From positions 231,804 to 295,803 of the forward strand of contig JAJKFJ010021175.1 of assembly GCA_027382625.1 (NCBI GenBank): a DNA stretch of 64,000 nt, written 5' to 3'. The notes below the pieces were generated by a model. It ran no database searches and was not told where the DNA came from. It saw nothing but the letters and a program-made list of their open reading frames with translations. Shown here one piece after another: positions 1 to 11,200 of the stretch. The position numbers and the translations under genes are program-made. The stretch comes from Tetmemena sp. SeJ-2015. Taxonomy: Eukaryota; Ciliophora; Spirotrichea; Sporadotrichida; Oxytrichidae. The first letter of the stretch is position 1. Each line of letters begins with the position of its first letter.

Positions 1-840
1 CACCTAGAACCCATCATTGCAGCTAGTGCGATACTTGCTTTCTAAGAATGGACCATCATTGTCACTGGGTTGCAAACTGCATAGGCCTATAGAATTATAG
101 ATATTTCATGCAACTCTTATTCTTCAATATACTCTGCCTTCTCATGCACATCATTCACTTTTATAATTGGTTTGACAGCTAATATTTGAGAATAAATAAT
201 TGGGCATTTGATTTTCGAGTTGAAAATAGAGACACTGGCTTTTTAAATCCACACTGAGAGCAAAATAGTTCTGATATGTAGAAATACAAATGGCTTATTA
301 AGCGTAACCTTACTGATTTTCATCATACTTATTAATTTTGCATAATTAATTTTCTCTATATGATAATCATGTACCTATACTGCTTCCACTTGACTATGAT
401 AGCAAGAAATATTACGACAGTTAATTTTATCATTTTATTTTAGTTGAGTACTAATACTCACCCGATCTGACGAAATTTAACAAGGGCTCCGTTTATAAGA
501 ACTTAATTCATATCATGGGACCTAATGCAATCTATTGGTTTCTTCCTATTAAACTTCCCTTGATTTAGTATTGAGTATTTGTAATATATACCCAAACCTT
601 TATTGTAAGACTACTCTGATTGTTGTGATAACAGAATCAGAAAGCTTTGATATTATTAATTTCATTTAATGAGTAAACTCCAACGTGATTTTAATCTTAC
701 CTTAAAATAGATTTTTAAATATCACTAAATTATATCAATATAAGGCAATTCTAATCACTGATAAATTCGACATCATGCATTAGGTTTATTTAAGCTTAAG
801 TTCTTATAATAGTTTAATTTAATTTGTAATTCTGCTGAAA
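1..840. other. AT-rich leader region, no gene recognised
   Basis: I see no convincing coding frame here under the TGA-only stop code. The sequence is AT-rich with scattered stops and no conserved motif, and it precedes the start codon of the TVP23-like gene. It probably holds the 5' flank of that gene or germline-limited spacer. Confidence 0.5.
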
Positions 841-2037
841 ATGAATAACAACGATTACTTAATCGATCTAGGAAGCGAGAGGCAACCCTAAAGCGTTCCA
901 GGTGGCATGGACACAGACGATGATGAATTAAAGTTCAACATCAATATGAACGCAGATATCAGAAGTGAGGCAAGTACCTCTCTAGGTTCAAGAGCCTAGT
1001 CTGAAGTAAGCAGTGTAGCTGGAAAGAACTTGCAATAAAGTGCTGATAAAAATGTCCTCAACATTATAATATCAAAGATGCTCAATTTATCATAAAATTT
1101 TGAACACTTCAACTGACTCTATGAGCTAAGTAAATTCTTCTCAATAGAATAAATCTGGAATGAACGAAGCTCTCAAAAGTAAACTGCCTAAGTTTCTACA
1201 AAATGCAAGCGATCCAGGCATTTGCATTCTTCACTTGAGCTTTAAAGTGGCTGGTGTCATGATAAATATAATGACTGTAAATCTATAAAACTGTATTAAA
1301 ATGAGCTATCTATTGTTAAACCTCTTTATAAGCAATCTGGTGATGGTCTATATTTGCGTGCTTGTATTTTCAGCTTTCGACTTTTATGTTGTCAAAAATA
1401 TCTCAGGAAGGTAAGTTATAAAGCAACCCGTGATTAGATCTAACTTTCTGTTTAGAGTACTAGTGGGATTGAGATGGGCTTCTTACACAGATGATTAAGG
1501 CAAAGAAAACTGGGTTTTTCTATCCTCAGACTAGCGTAAGTATTTTAGATAACTTGACAAAATTTGAGACTCTTGCAATCTCTAACTATTTCTTTAGCTT
1601 AATCGAACGACAAAGTAAACAGTCGAGTTTTTTGGTTCAGCAACTATGCAACTCCAATTATTTGGGGAATTCTTTTCGTGTGGAGCGCACTCAGCTTCAG
1701 TCCTACCAATGCCACTATTTGCGCTTTTTCTTACATCATGGCTTTCACTAATCTCATGGCATACATCAAGGCTTTTTCAAATTGGAAATTTATGAGTTAT
1801 TTATAAAGTGCGAGAAAAGCCATAAAGCTAAAATTAGTGGATTTTTATTCGATCAAGCCAAGAACCGCCTTTCCTTTTCTTAACTTGCGAAAGTTGGTCA
1901 GTTTGCTTCTAAATATTCCTCGGCTTTCTCTGGAGGAAACAAATGAAAGCATAGTTTTAAATTGTGAACTAACTTGCATTTATAAGTTTAAAATTTTTTA
2001 TCGATTCTCATCTACAAGTAACGATCAAAACTAATGA
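841..2037 (+). CDS. TVP23: TVP23-like Golgi membrane protein
   Basis: Likely member of the TVP23/FAM18 (DUF846) family, a multipass protein of late Golgi vesicles. An acidic N-terminal extension (MNNNDYLIDLGSERQ) is followed by a hydrophobic helix pair. The family signature follows as VLVGLRWASYTDDQGKENWV, then SRVFWFSNYATPIIWGILF and TNLMAYIKAFSNW; these match the family pattern of VGLRWW, WVFES, FWW and GYIKC. Two GT-AG introns are clear: 1411-1455 (45 bp) and 1536-1597 (62 bp). TAA/TAG are read as Gln. The frame changes between the N-terminal extension and the first helix; removing 1033-1141, which is flanked by CAATA, repairs it. The C-terminal tail after residue FSNWKF is unlike the family and ends at TGA 2035-2037, so the true 3' end is uncertain. 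Confidence 0.72.
1033..1141. other. Candidate IES (109 bp, pointer CAATA)
   Basis: Direct repeats CAATA lie at 1033-1037 and 1142-1146. Removing 109 bp joins the acidic N-terminus to the membrane part of the TVP23-like gene in one frame (NLQQNKSGMNEA). There is no GT-AG pair of the right length. The excised stretch itself looks partly coding, so an assembly indel is a real alternative. Confidence 0.4.
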
Positions 2038-2158
2038 AGATACTTTAAATACAGCAATTAAATAAGTGAAATAACTTATCCTTTTATTAAATTGAGCTTT
2101 AAAGCAATTGACTCATCTCTCAAAATATCACAGACTATCAATTTAATTTTGAAAAGAA

Positions 2159-2551
2159 ATGAGTAAGATTTGGTCAAAGAAGGACCTACAAAAATTCAAG
2201 CTGCAAGAAAGCTCGATAATGTCCTCAGATATATCCAAATACCTATTTATTTTTATGTCGTATTTAAAGATATCCTTTAAGAGGCAGAAATTTTCTGGAG
2301 ATATCTCACCCAAGACTTACAATCAATCTCAGTTTAGTTTATATATAAAGAAATTATACAATTAATTTAGTGGGGAATTAAACGAGGAGGAGAAAGAGGA
2401 AGAGCAACAAGTGGACTTATATCTTTTCAAATTTAACATCTGTCAGTGGATAGCTTTAGGTTTCCTATTACTGATTTTCTTATTCCTACTAGGATTCCTA
2501 ATTTACTAATGGTCAACTTGGAAGGTAGTCAAAATCAATCGCTACGGGTGA
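2159..2551 (+). CDS. Small membrane protein, unknown
   Basis: A 130-residue frame starts at ATG 2159, just after an in-frame TGA, and ends at TGA 2549-2551. The N-terminal half is basic and polar. An acidic stretch (ELNEEEKEEEQQ) precedes one strong transmembrane segment (WIALGFLLLIFLFLLGFLIY), and a short basic tail (KVVKINRYG) follows. I do not recognise the family. It lies 121 bp downstream of the TVP23-like stop on the same strand, so it could also be a terminal exon of that locus. Confidence 0.5.
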
Positions 2552-3537
2552 TATCTAATACACTCCTAGCAAACTAACTACTGATATTAATTAAGCTAAT
2601 TTTAAGATATTATTATAAGCTCTTAAAATTAATACGTATATACACAAATCTCCAAAGTTATTAACTTAATTATAATAATTAATTAGTATCAAATATCTTC
2701 TTTATCATCATCATTCTATGGAACAGGAAAATTTACAGCTTCAGATAAGTCTAGCCGCTTTATAGATTTCTTCCAGCTAGAAAGTTGATAAATAACTATT
2801 TATAATTTAATTGATATAACTTTAAGTTTTTATACATGCTGGTCAAGTCTGTCCATATTTATTCTGTTTTTGGATTCATTAAATTCTTACTTATCACTAA
2901 TATGCAAATTAAATTTAGCCATAAAATTTATCAAAATATCCAGAAGCCTTCGGGGCACCCTCATTTGGTTATTGTGAAAATCTTCGCTAATGGAATCTCT
3001 TATTCAAAGAGCTCTTGAATCTCTTGTTTATTAGTTCTTTAAAAAAAGAAAGAATCCTATATTTTATCTAGGTTTGGATAGTAATCTGGTTGGCAAAGTC
3101 TATCTAGAATTTTGTTCAAATTATACCAAAGAGTTATTTTAAAAAGTAATCTTATTTAAATTTGTAACAAAAAATATCCTAGATAATTGATATAAAAATC
3201 GAAAAAGCAAATAATTTCATAGTTAAATCTTTATGCATCTAAAAAAGGTTGAGATTGATTTCATTCATTAAAATTTTGCATGCACACGAAATTTTATGTT
3301 AGTAGTCATACAATCAAAAAAACTAATCTTTTTAAAAATGAGATCTAAAATACAATGCAAAATTTATCATATAAAACCTCTGATTATAATTATTTTCCTG
3401 CTATAGTTATATGATCGTATCTCTATCCGGAGTACTACTTCTTTATTTTAACTTTTACTTTAACACCTATCATTATAAAAAATGGTAATACAAAGTACCT
3501 TCCTCCTTGGGTTGATGAGTGAAAATTTTGAGCTAAC
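2552..3537. other. Intergenic, AT-rich, no gene recognised
   Basis: The stretch separates the small membrane protein from the 3' end of the convergent minus-strand gene. Short open stretches exist but are low in complexity and have no recognisable motif. Confidence 0.5.
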
Positions 3538-6124
3538 TCAATTATTTATAAAATACTTAAATAAATGGAAAAAACTGCTCTCGTGTTAGTGCTCTGGAGT
3601 TTTGCAAAGCATATGAATAGAACTTTGCATTCTGCTCATGTAATGCTTTTCCTGGGGCAAATTTTAAGACAGCCTCAGCTTAGCTGGAACTTTGCTATTT
3701 TTTAAGTTGACTAGAGGCTCAGGTGAACCTGAACGAGAAAAACTTCCGGATAGTGTTACTGGCGATTTTGGCGTCCTCAATTTATGGAAAAGGGATTTTT
3801 GGCTCTAGTTGATATTCCTAAATGGAGAATTCTTTTCATCATATTCAGCACTCAAAGTTCAAACTCAAAAGCTTCATACTCATTGAGTTCTTCTTCTGCT
3901 TTATCTCATCTCTCTAAGAAATATTTGATTATAATTTAAGAATTCATTTGTCTGTATTCTGGATTGGCAAATCCAATATTCTTCTTGTGCAGGTCTTTCT
4001 CTTGACTGGAATTCAAGGATTTGAGATCAAAAGATGGATGAAGGAAACTAGTTTTAGGTCTTGGGGCATTTTTAGTGGTTCTTGGTCCATTTAAATCAAG
4101 TGCGCTCCTAAAATAATGACCAAAATAAGTTAATGTTTCAGAAAGAACATAAAGTTTATTGATAGGGCTAGTCTATTTCACTATTTAAGAACCTTCAACT
4201 TGCTTGGAGAAAACTAATTTTTCGGAAATATTCTCCCAAATGATTACTAAAGTGCAGCAAAAGAGCCGATTGAGTCTTTCCCTTTGAATCCATTTACTGC
4301 TCCTTTACTCGGGGAGCTTTAAAAAGTTTAAACAGAGGTTATGGGTTGACTCTGAAGTCTAAAATTGTTGCCAGACTTTACAAGGTCTTTTTAAGAATTC
4401 CTATCGTAGTACTTTATTAACCGAACCTAAGGAACGTCTGAATTCAAATCGTTGGTAAGCTAAATGGGCCTTTTTGAAGGATGAATTAATTTAGGGATTA
4501 TGAGAAAAATAGGTTATATTCTTTTTTGAATTTATAGAAAGTATATCCCTAATTTTTGTTGTAGAGTTTCTTTAAGCCGTATAAGTCATCCTTTAGCTAT
4601 GAGAGATTATTTTAGCTCCTTTAGAGTATTCCAAAGCTTTTAGGATCGAGTTGCAAATCTATATACATGTTTGAACTTGTATTGGATGGATTATATACAA
4701 AAATATTAAAAATATTATTAGACAAAATTCTAGTAGGGTCTTTTTTGTTATAAATTTGGATTTTAGATTGGCTTATTTTTGCTAGAAGTTAAAAGGATTT
4801 GGTAGGAGTTATTTTGCTATTCACTTTGTTGCTCTTAAGCTCTTTTATTAAGAGCCACGTTTTTCAATTTCTCTAAATTTAAGAGAAGCAGCTTTGAACT
4901 TGCGGTTTTAGGCAAAGCTTAAGGAGGATTGAGCTAAGAATTTAATAGACCTATACTAGATTAGTTTTGAAATGGATTAAAAGCTGCTATTTTGATTTTC
5001 ATATCTTGTTAATCGTTAAACGCCACATTCTTACTAGATCCCGTGTAATGAGAAAATGAACAATTAAAATGAGGATTAGATTTATAGCCTGCTTATTGAA
5101 TTGGAGTAGGAGTTGCTTGTGGTTTCTTACTACTAATCCTTTTATTCTTCTTCCATCTTAGTCGATACATCTTTTCTTGCTGTTCTAAGACTTCTTATTC
5201 TACTTGTTGCTTAATCTGCTTGATTGACTCTATGTATGCTTGCATCTTTAAATATGTGACCATTATAAAAATTAGCTAATCTTTTGCAGCTTCTCATTTT
5301 AATTGGAAACAAGAGATCTTCTCCTTCCTTGAAAAGGACTAGACTCTTTAGCTTTATCTATTTAGCTACTAGGAAACTTAGCAACAGAGAAGGGGGACTG
5401 CTATTTAAAGTTTGATAAAATATGTGAAGATATTTCTGTGGAGTTGCTGGCTTTGTAGGATTCGTAACAAATTCAGTTAAATTTCTCCAGGGGTTGATCT
5501 TGTCAAATTCCTTATCAATCTGGTCTCTAATGAAATCCATATCAATATAAGTGTTCTTTTGTTCTTTGTAGTATTACTCAAGCTCTTTAAGAGAAAAGGG
5601 CTTCTGCCATTGACTTTTGTCAATCTAATGAATATGAAAATAGAATGGGTGTGTTTTAGTTCTAAGCCTTAATCCTATTTGAATCTAGCTAGCTCTTTGG
5701 CTTTATTGATGGTTCCCCTTTCTTATGGTGTGCTCTGTTACTCTGATTGAGTTAACTCTTGGCAGTTCTGCTGTGGTTATGAGAATTAGATTGATTGTGT
5801 AAACTGGAGCTAGATGCTTAAGAAGTGTTTCTGAAGTTAAACTGCTTTCTTCTTTACTTATTAGGAGACAATCTCGAGCTACCGTTTTCTTATACTATGA
5901 GTCAGCCATGCCATTTTTTCTATGCCCACTATCAGTTAAATTAAATTTAATCTTAAAAAAGTAGGAATATATGCAGTTGCTTCATTATTCCTGCGTTTGC
6001 CACTCATTCAACTTTGTTGCATTGAGTTTCTTGCAAGCTCTTATATTTTCTTCACCAAAGCATCTTTTAACCTCTTCATTACATCTTTAAGATCTTTTTC
6101 TTCGCTTTCAGGCAGTTTCGCCAT
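3538..6124 (-). CDS. Coiled-coil, Ser/Asn/Gln-rich protein, unknown
   Basis: The start is ATG at 6124-6122 (MAKLPESEEKDLKDVMKRLK) and the end is TGA at 3540-3538. The product is Ser/Asn/Gln-rich, with a predicted coiled coil in the middle (QAYIESIKQIKQQVEQEVLE) and a basic Ser/Pro-rich tail (TPKSPVTLSGSFSRSGSPEP). I do not recognise a conserved domain. The frame breaks several times. Three breaks are repaired exactly by removing AT-rich segments flanked by direct repeats (5244-5278, 5398-5435, 5622-5670), none of which has GT-AG ends. Other shifts near 6060, 4380 and 3860 are unresolved and may be further IESs or sequence errors. It is probably a ciliate-specific cytoskeletal or regulatory protein; that is a guess from composition only. 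Confidence 0.6.
5244..5278. other. IES (35 bp, pointer ATCTTT)
   Basis: ATCTTT occurs at 5244-5249 and 5279-5284. Removing 35 bp joins NEKLQK to MQAYIESIKQIKQQ (minus strand) in one coiled-coil frame. Neither orientation offers GT-AG ends. Confidence 0.75.
5398..5435. other. IES (38 bp, pointer CTG)
   Basis: Plus-strand CTG occurs at 5398-5400 and 5436-5438. Removing 38 bp joins NPTKPATPQ to SPFSVAKFPSSQ on the minus strand in one frame. The pointer is short, so the support comes mainly from the frame repair and the AT-rich content. Confidence 0.62.
5622..5670. other. IES (49 bp, pointer AATC)
   Basis: AATC occurs at 5622-5625 and 5671-5674. Removing 49 bp joins KSQLDSNR to IDKSQWQKPFSLKELE on the minus strand in one frame and removes an in-frame TGA. 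Confidence 0.65.
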
Positions 6125-6464
6125 ATTTGACCCCTAACTCTAATGTGGTAAACTTATTTAAAATGCTATTTTAAAGTGGCTACCTGGAAGACATTTTGCA
6201 AAATTAATTAAATCAACAACAACTACTATTAGCTTAAATTTTTACTATATTTAACTTTAGTTTTCTTAATTAAAGGTCTTTATGACAAATCATTCAAACA
6301 CCTGAGGTAAACTTGATAACTATCAAAAGCACTTATTTAATCCCTCAATATCTCATGTATTCATTAAATTTATATTTAATTGCTTTAAAAATTATATCTT
6401 TTCTCGAATATCGACAAGAAAAATCCTGTGAGATAGTTTTTGGGCCCGCAAGATGGACAAATTC
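6125..6464. other. Intergenic between two minus-strand genes
   Basis: This is AT-rich spacer between the start of the coiled-coil gene and the stop of the NSUN5 gene. No coding frame or motif stands out. Confidence 0.5.
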
Positions 6465-8004
6465 TCAGAGAATGACCTTGATTTTCATCCTCATTAAATT
6501 ATTTCCTTTTAATTTAAATTTAGATTATTCTTCTTCATTAAAGTGGAATCCTTTGATATATTTTTTATCAATCCTTAATCCTCTTTTTTCTTCATCAGTT
6601 TCTTCATCAATCTCCGTTTTACCATCGAAAAGTTTCCTTAAATTGACAGTCCTCCATCCCTGTTTGTAGTGTTTAGCGAATAGATCACTCACCACTAATT
6701 CATTCTCCTCAGGATAAACAGAGCATGTAGAGTATACTACATATTTCACCCCTGGGAAAGTCATTGCATGTGAAACGATCTTATACTAAAACTTTGACAG
6801 ATTCAAAGCACGGTTGTACATATCCTAAGGGGTTTATAATCTCCAAGTGCACTCCTAGATATATCAAAATATAATAAGTTATTCTGAGCGTGAAGCTTCA
6901 TACCACTACCGGAGCAGGAGGGATCGCAAAGTATAATCTTAGCTTTTTCATAGCTCTCAGGATTGGCGTTTAAGAAGTCGAAGTTTATGCACTCAACTAT
7001 TTCATTCGCTCCACATTACTCAACTCTTCTTTCATTTAAATAAGATTATTAAGAAAAAAATTTTCGTTTTCTTTACAAAGTTTGAAATCTTTTCTGGTCC
7101 ATTTCAAAGCTAGTTAGCTTTCCAACAATTTCTGAGAGCTGGAGTGTCTTATTACCTGGAGAAGCAGTAGCATCGATAGCTTCCCATTTCTTGATGCGCC
7201 TTTCACTATATTGCTTTTGTAAGTAGGCCTTAAGAAACATGACTGGTAAGCAGGACGAAATATCCTATAAGATATAAAATTCGTGAAATGCTTACTTGAA
7301 TGACATATTTATGAGACTTAAAAAGTTCATGAGTCACAACTGTCTTTCTTTTAGTTTAGTGCACTCTTAGTAAGTCAAGCTTAAATACAAATGAATTCAA
7401 ATTTTGTTCTAGCTTGCCGACCTTCTTAACTTTAAAACCTTCTTCATTCAATTAAGACTTCACCTCTTTCACACTTAGCTCAAGTAAATATGCAAATTCA
7501 TCCTTTGATATTTATTTCAAGGTCTTGGTGTTTGTTGGGACGAATGTAAATTATTTCTTCTTCTGCCTCTGCTTCATCATTCTTACCTAAGATAGCTTAC
7601 AGTTCTTCCTTGTGAGTTTTGACTAACTTGCTGAGCTTTCCTCCTATCTTAATTTTCTCATTTTATATCGCTCCTTCATGAATAAGTACTACAAGCAGAT
7701 AGTAATCGCGCACTTGCTCATTTGGAAATATTTTTAAAATACAGAATGAATAAGAAATACCTATTCGATAGCTGCTTTAATGTTTTAAAGCTGCTTATAT
7801 GTGTTATTGATAAATTGCTATTCGCTTTATTGAGAATATGATTACATTAAATAAAGCAATGATGGAGACTGAATATATTCTGTTCATTTGAGATCCAAAG
7901 GAGTGCTAGTTTTTCTCGTAGTAATCGTAGTAAGCAGTTTTAAATCCCTTATTTTTGGAATCAATCTCTTCTATGATGGCAGATGCGTGCTTATATACTT
8001 TCAT
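6465..8004 (-). CDS. NSUN5: NSUN5-type rRNA cytosine-C5 methyltransferase
   Basis: Homolog of NSUN5/Rcm1, which methylates one cytosine of the large-subunit rRNA using S-adenosylmethionine. In order: an N-terminal MKVYKHASAIIEEIDSKNKG, a YIRPN/TKTLK stretch like the family's RVNT-LKT, then DISSCLPVMFLKAYLQ, SAM motif I as DATASPGNKTLQLSE, motif IV DPSCSGSGM, and motif VI YSTCSVYPEENE with the catalytic Cys. The family's usual C-terminal GFF motif is not evident; the end is IDKKYIKGFHFNEEE plus a short basic tail. Several introns or IESs interrupt it, including a GT-AG intron after HKYVIQ near 7261-7300 and an AT-rich break near 7030. The start ATG is at 8004-8002 and the stop TGA at 6467-6465. 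Confidence 0.85.
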
Positions 8005-8280
8005 TATTACTTCTCTATTTAATTATCTAATCGCAATTTACCAGAGCAAAAATGTAATGTGAAGCCTATCAGAAAAGGTGTATCATTATAAATTTGAATA
8101 TGGAAAATTATTTATAATTTAGGTTTAAATTTGGAACCACCTCTCTCTCACTCACATACTTCTACTCTTGGTAAGTCTCCGATTCTCCCCTCAATATTCT
8201 AGAACTATTACGTAGCTACCTCTGCTAAGTGATAATAGAGAATTAAAAGTTCTTAATAAACTATCTTAGGAAAGTATAAA
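8005..8280. promoter_or_regulatory. Divergent promoter region
   Basis: This 276 bp AT-rich gap separates the divergent starts of NSUN5 (minus) and the RING-Kelch gene (plus). It must hold both 5' flanks. No specific element is recognised. Confidence 0.4.
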
Positions 8281-11200
8281 ATGGATATCACCTGCCCTAT
8301 TTGCTTTGACCACTACAACTCTCAAGATAAGATTCCTAGAATTTTACAGTGCGGTCACACGTTTTGTCAGAACTGTTTGATGGATTTGCGAACCTCCAAC
8401 ATCCTCACTTGCCCCACCTGCAGAAAGTATTTCACTCCTGATGTCAAACAGCTAATCAAGAACTTCACCATCTTAATGCCGAATTTATTGGCCATTGTTT
8501 AAAAATTTTGGCATTAAGGTTTAGACTACATCTATTAGCACAAGGAGTAGATAGATTCAAATGTCGTCACAGAAGAGTCATAACTTGACAAATACTGTCT
8601 CAAACATCCTCAGAAAAAGACTATCACTTTTTTATTATGCATCCTCTTTATTAAGGAGATTATAAGACAAAATACCTGTGTGAGAATGACTAGATCAATG
8701 TATGCTCAAAGTGCATAGTGAGTGAGCATCAAGGCCATCGCATTGCAGAGAAGAGCGAGAGCGTGGTCCCTCACTCTTTCACTAAGAAGAGCTAGATTCT
8801 TCTCAAAAAGATAGATGCCTCACTCAGTGAGACTACTTTATTCGATGAAGAACTCAACGATTCAAAAATAACAAATATTTCTAAATGCAAATCGTATACA
8901 TCTTTTTTATAATGGACCTAATAATTGTTTTAATATAATACAATTATGATATATCATATTTAAATAAAATCATCAACGAAATAGCAGATCAGCTAAAGAC
9001 TGAAAAGGAAAATACTCTTTCTGAATTGGATGAAAAGTTAGAGTTACTTATAGAGATGCTAAAGAATCGCAAGCATACTCTTGCAAAAGCAGTGAAGCAT
9101 CATTATAAGAAGCAAGAGATATTCTTGATGGAGGCTCAGAAAAATATTGAAAGAAGAAAGAACAATCTTAATAAATGTCGTTTCTTCATATTTACGAGTA
9201 AATAAAGTTACCACTAAGGTTTCTCAACTTGTAAAAGGTGGTGCTCAGAATGAAAGCAAACTAGAGAGACTAGAAGAGGAATTTAAACAAGTCAACAGAG
9301 CTTATGACTCTCCATTCCATCAGTTCAAGCATTGCACAGTAGGACTAAACCCATAGTGTAAGTTAAGCAGGTTTCCTAAATCTTTCGATTAAACTTATGC
9401 TGTATATCTTTCAGAGATTTCATCTTATTGCACTTGTCTAAGATAATATCAACACCTTATTTATATGTAAATATCCAGTAAATATAAATTTAAATGAACC
9501 TTAACTTATAATTTCTTTTTCTTAATCTTTCTTTAGTTGTAAATCAGATGTTTGAAGGCATAGGGAATTTAAAATACCCAGTAGTTCAATTCTCTAATAG
9601 AAACACTTATCAGTTCTTCAACAATAAGTTCAAGACAAGTAATTTAACTTATTTAAATATAATTTCATGTACTATCTCACCCTTTAAATTTAAAAGACAG
9701 TTACTTTCAGATTGTCTATAAAGTTTTAAGTAGACTTTCAAAAGATTAATTAGCTGATAATTAATAACGTAAAAATATTAAAAATAAGATTTCTTTCAAT
9801 TCAGAAAAAAAAAAGATTTTTAATTTTGAAGACTGTAAGCAAGAACTTGTTCTTTGGAGATTCTAATTACCAAGATCTGATTTTGCTGTATGATTTCTAC
9901 AAAGACTCTTGGTCCAAGAAAGAATTATAAAAATTAAATTTACAATTATCAATATTTCTATGATAAGAAGTTCCTAGTAATTTGAATCTGCAGTCTTACT
10001 CAGTATCAATTGGTTTGAATGATGGCTGCATTCTCATAACTGGAGGCCTCAATTCTTCATTAAAACACACACTTTTTTTAATTTATAATTAGTGCTTTAA
10101 TTTAAAAATAAAACTTATTCTACAGGGTATAAGCTATTTTAAATATTCAAATTTTGAAGAGATAAGTTCCCAAAGATTTAATCTTCTAAAGCGGTTAACA
10201 TGCTTATTTTGCCAAAATAATCATAATTTTCTTAGACCATATTCTCTTTAATTAAAGAAAGTAAGATATTCTGAGAACATTTATATTACTCTATCTATCC
10301 TTCTTCTATTTTATATTTCCATAATCTTATTTGACTAAAATATATTTAAATAATTATTAAATTTACATTTTGTATATTTCCATATTTAGCCATTTATTAA
10401 AATAATCATACATAAATTAGTAAATTATCTTTGAAAATTATAATTTATTTAATTCAATGGAAAAATTGAGGCGGAAAAAAGAGAGTAAAAATAAAAGCAG
10501 AATTTACAATAATTAAAATTAACATTTAAAAACATAAGCTGAGTGCAAATTTGTACTCTGGTGCTTGCCATGATTAAGATTTGGCATAATCCAGTAGAAG
10601 GAATGTTTAAATACCCTATCCACAATGGGACGAATCTGGGTATGAAAATCAACTAATCAGCCAAGGATACTAATGCGAAAGCTACTCTTGATAAATGAAA
10701 AAGAAGATAAAGAAGAATAATCAAATAAGGGAAAATAAAGATCGAAAGATTGAGTGACGCCTGAATACTCCTCAGAAGCGAATAACAAACCAAAATAATA
10801 AAAATTACAATTCGTGAAAATAAAAATGAGCTGGTGGTTACTAAGTGTGTGAGAAGGAAGAGTAGCTATATAGTTTTAACTCTGAATATTCGTAATAAAA
10901 TCATGAATAACAAGTTAAGAGCTCAGAAGTTTATTTATGAAATTTCCAAGATCAAATGAGTTAATCAAAATCAAACTGGCAAGAAAAGTAGCCTTAAAAA
11001 AGCAAGCCCTCCCATAAGCACTTGAACAAAAAGAAAGGTAAGAAGCAAATGAATGATCAAGAAAATGCTTCTCTGCCCTACTATGGGAAAAAATATCATT
11101 CATCATATTTACACTCAGGTAACTTATCGTATAGAAGAAAAGACTGCTAAGTTGCTACTCAGTATGCAGATCAAACAAATTAAAATGGGAGTGTTTCAAA

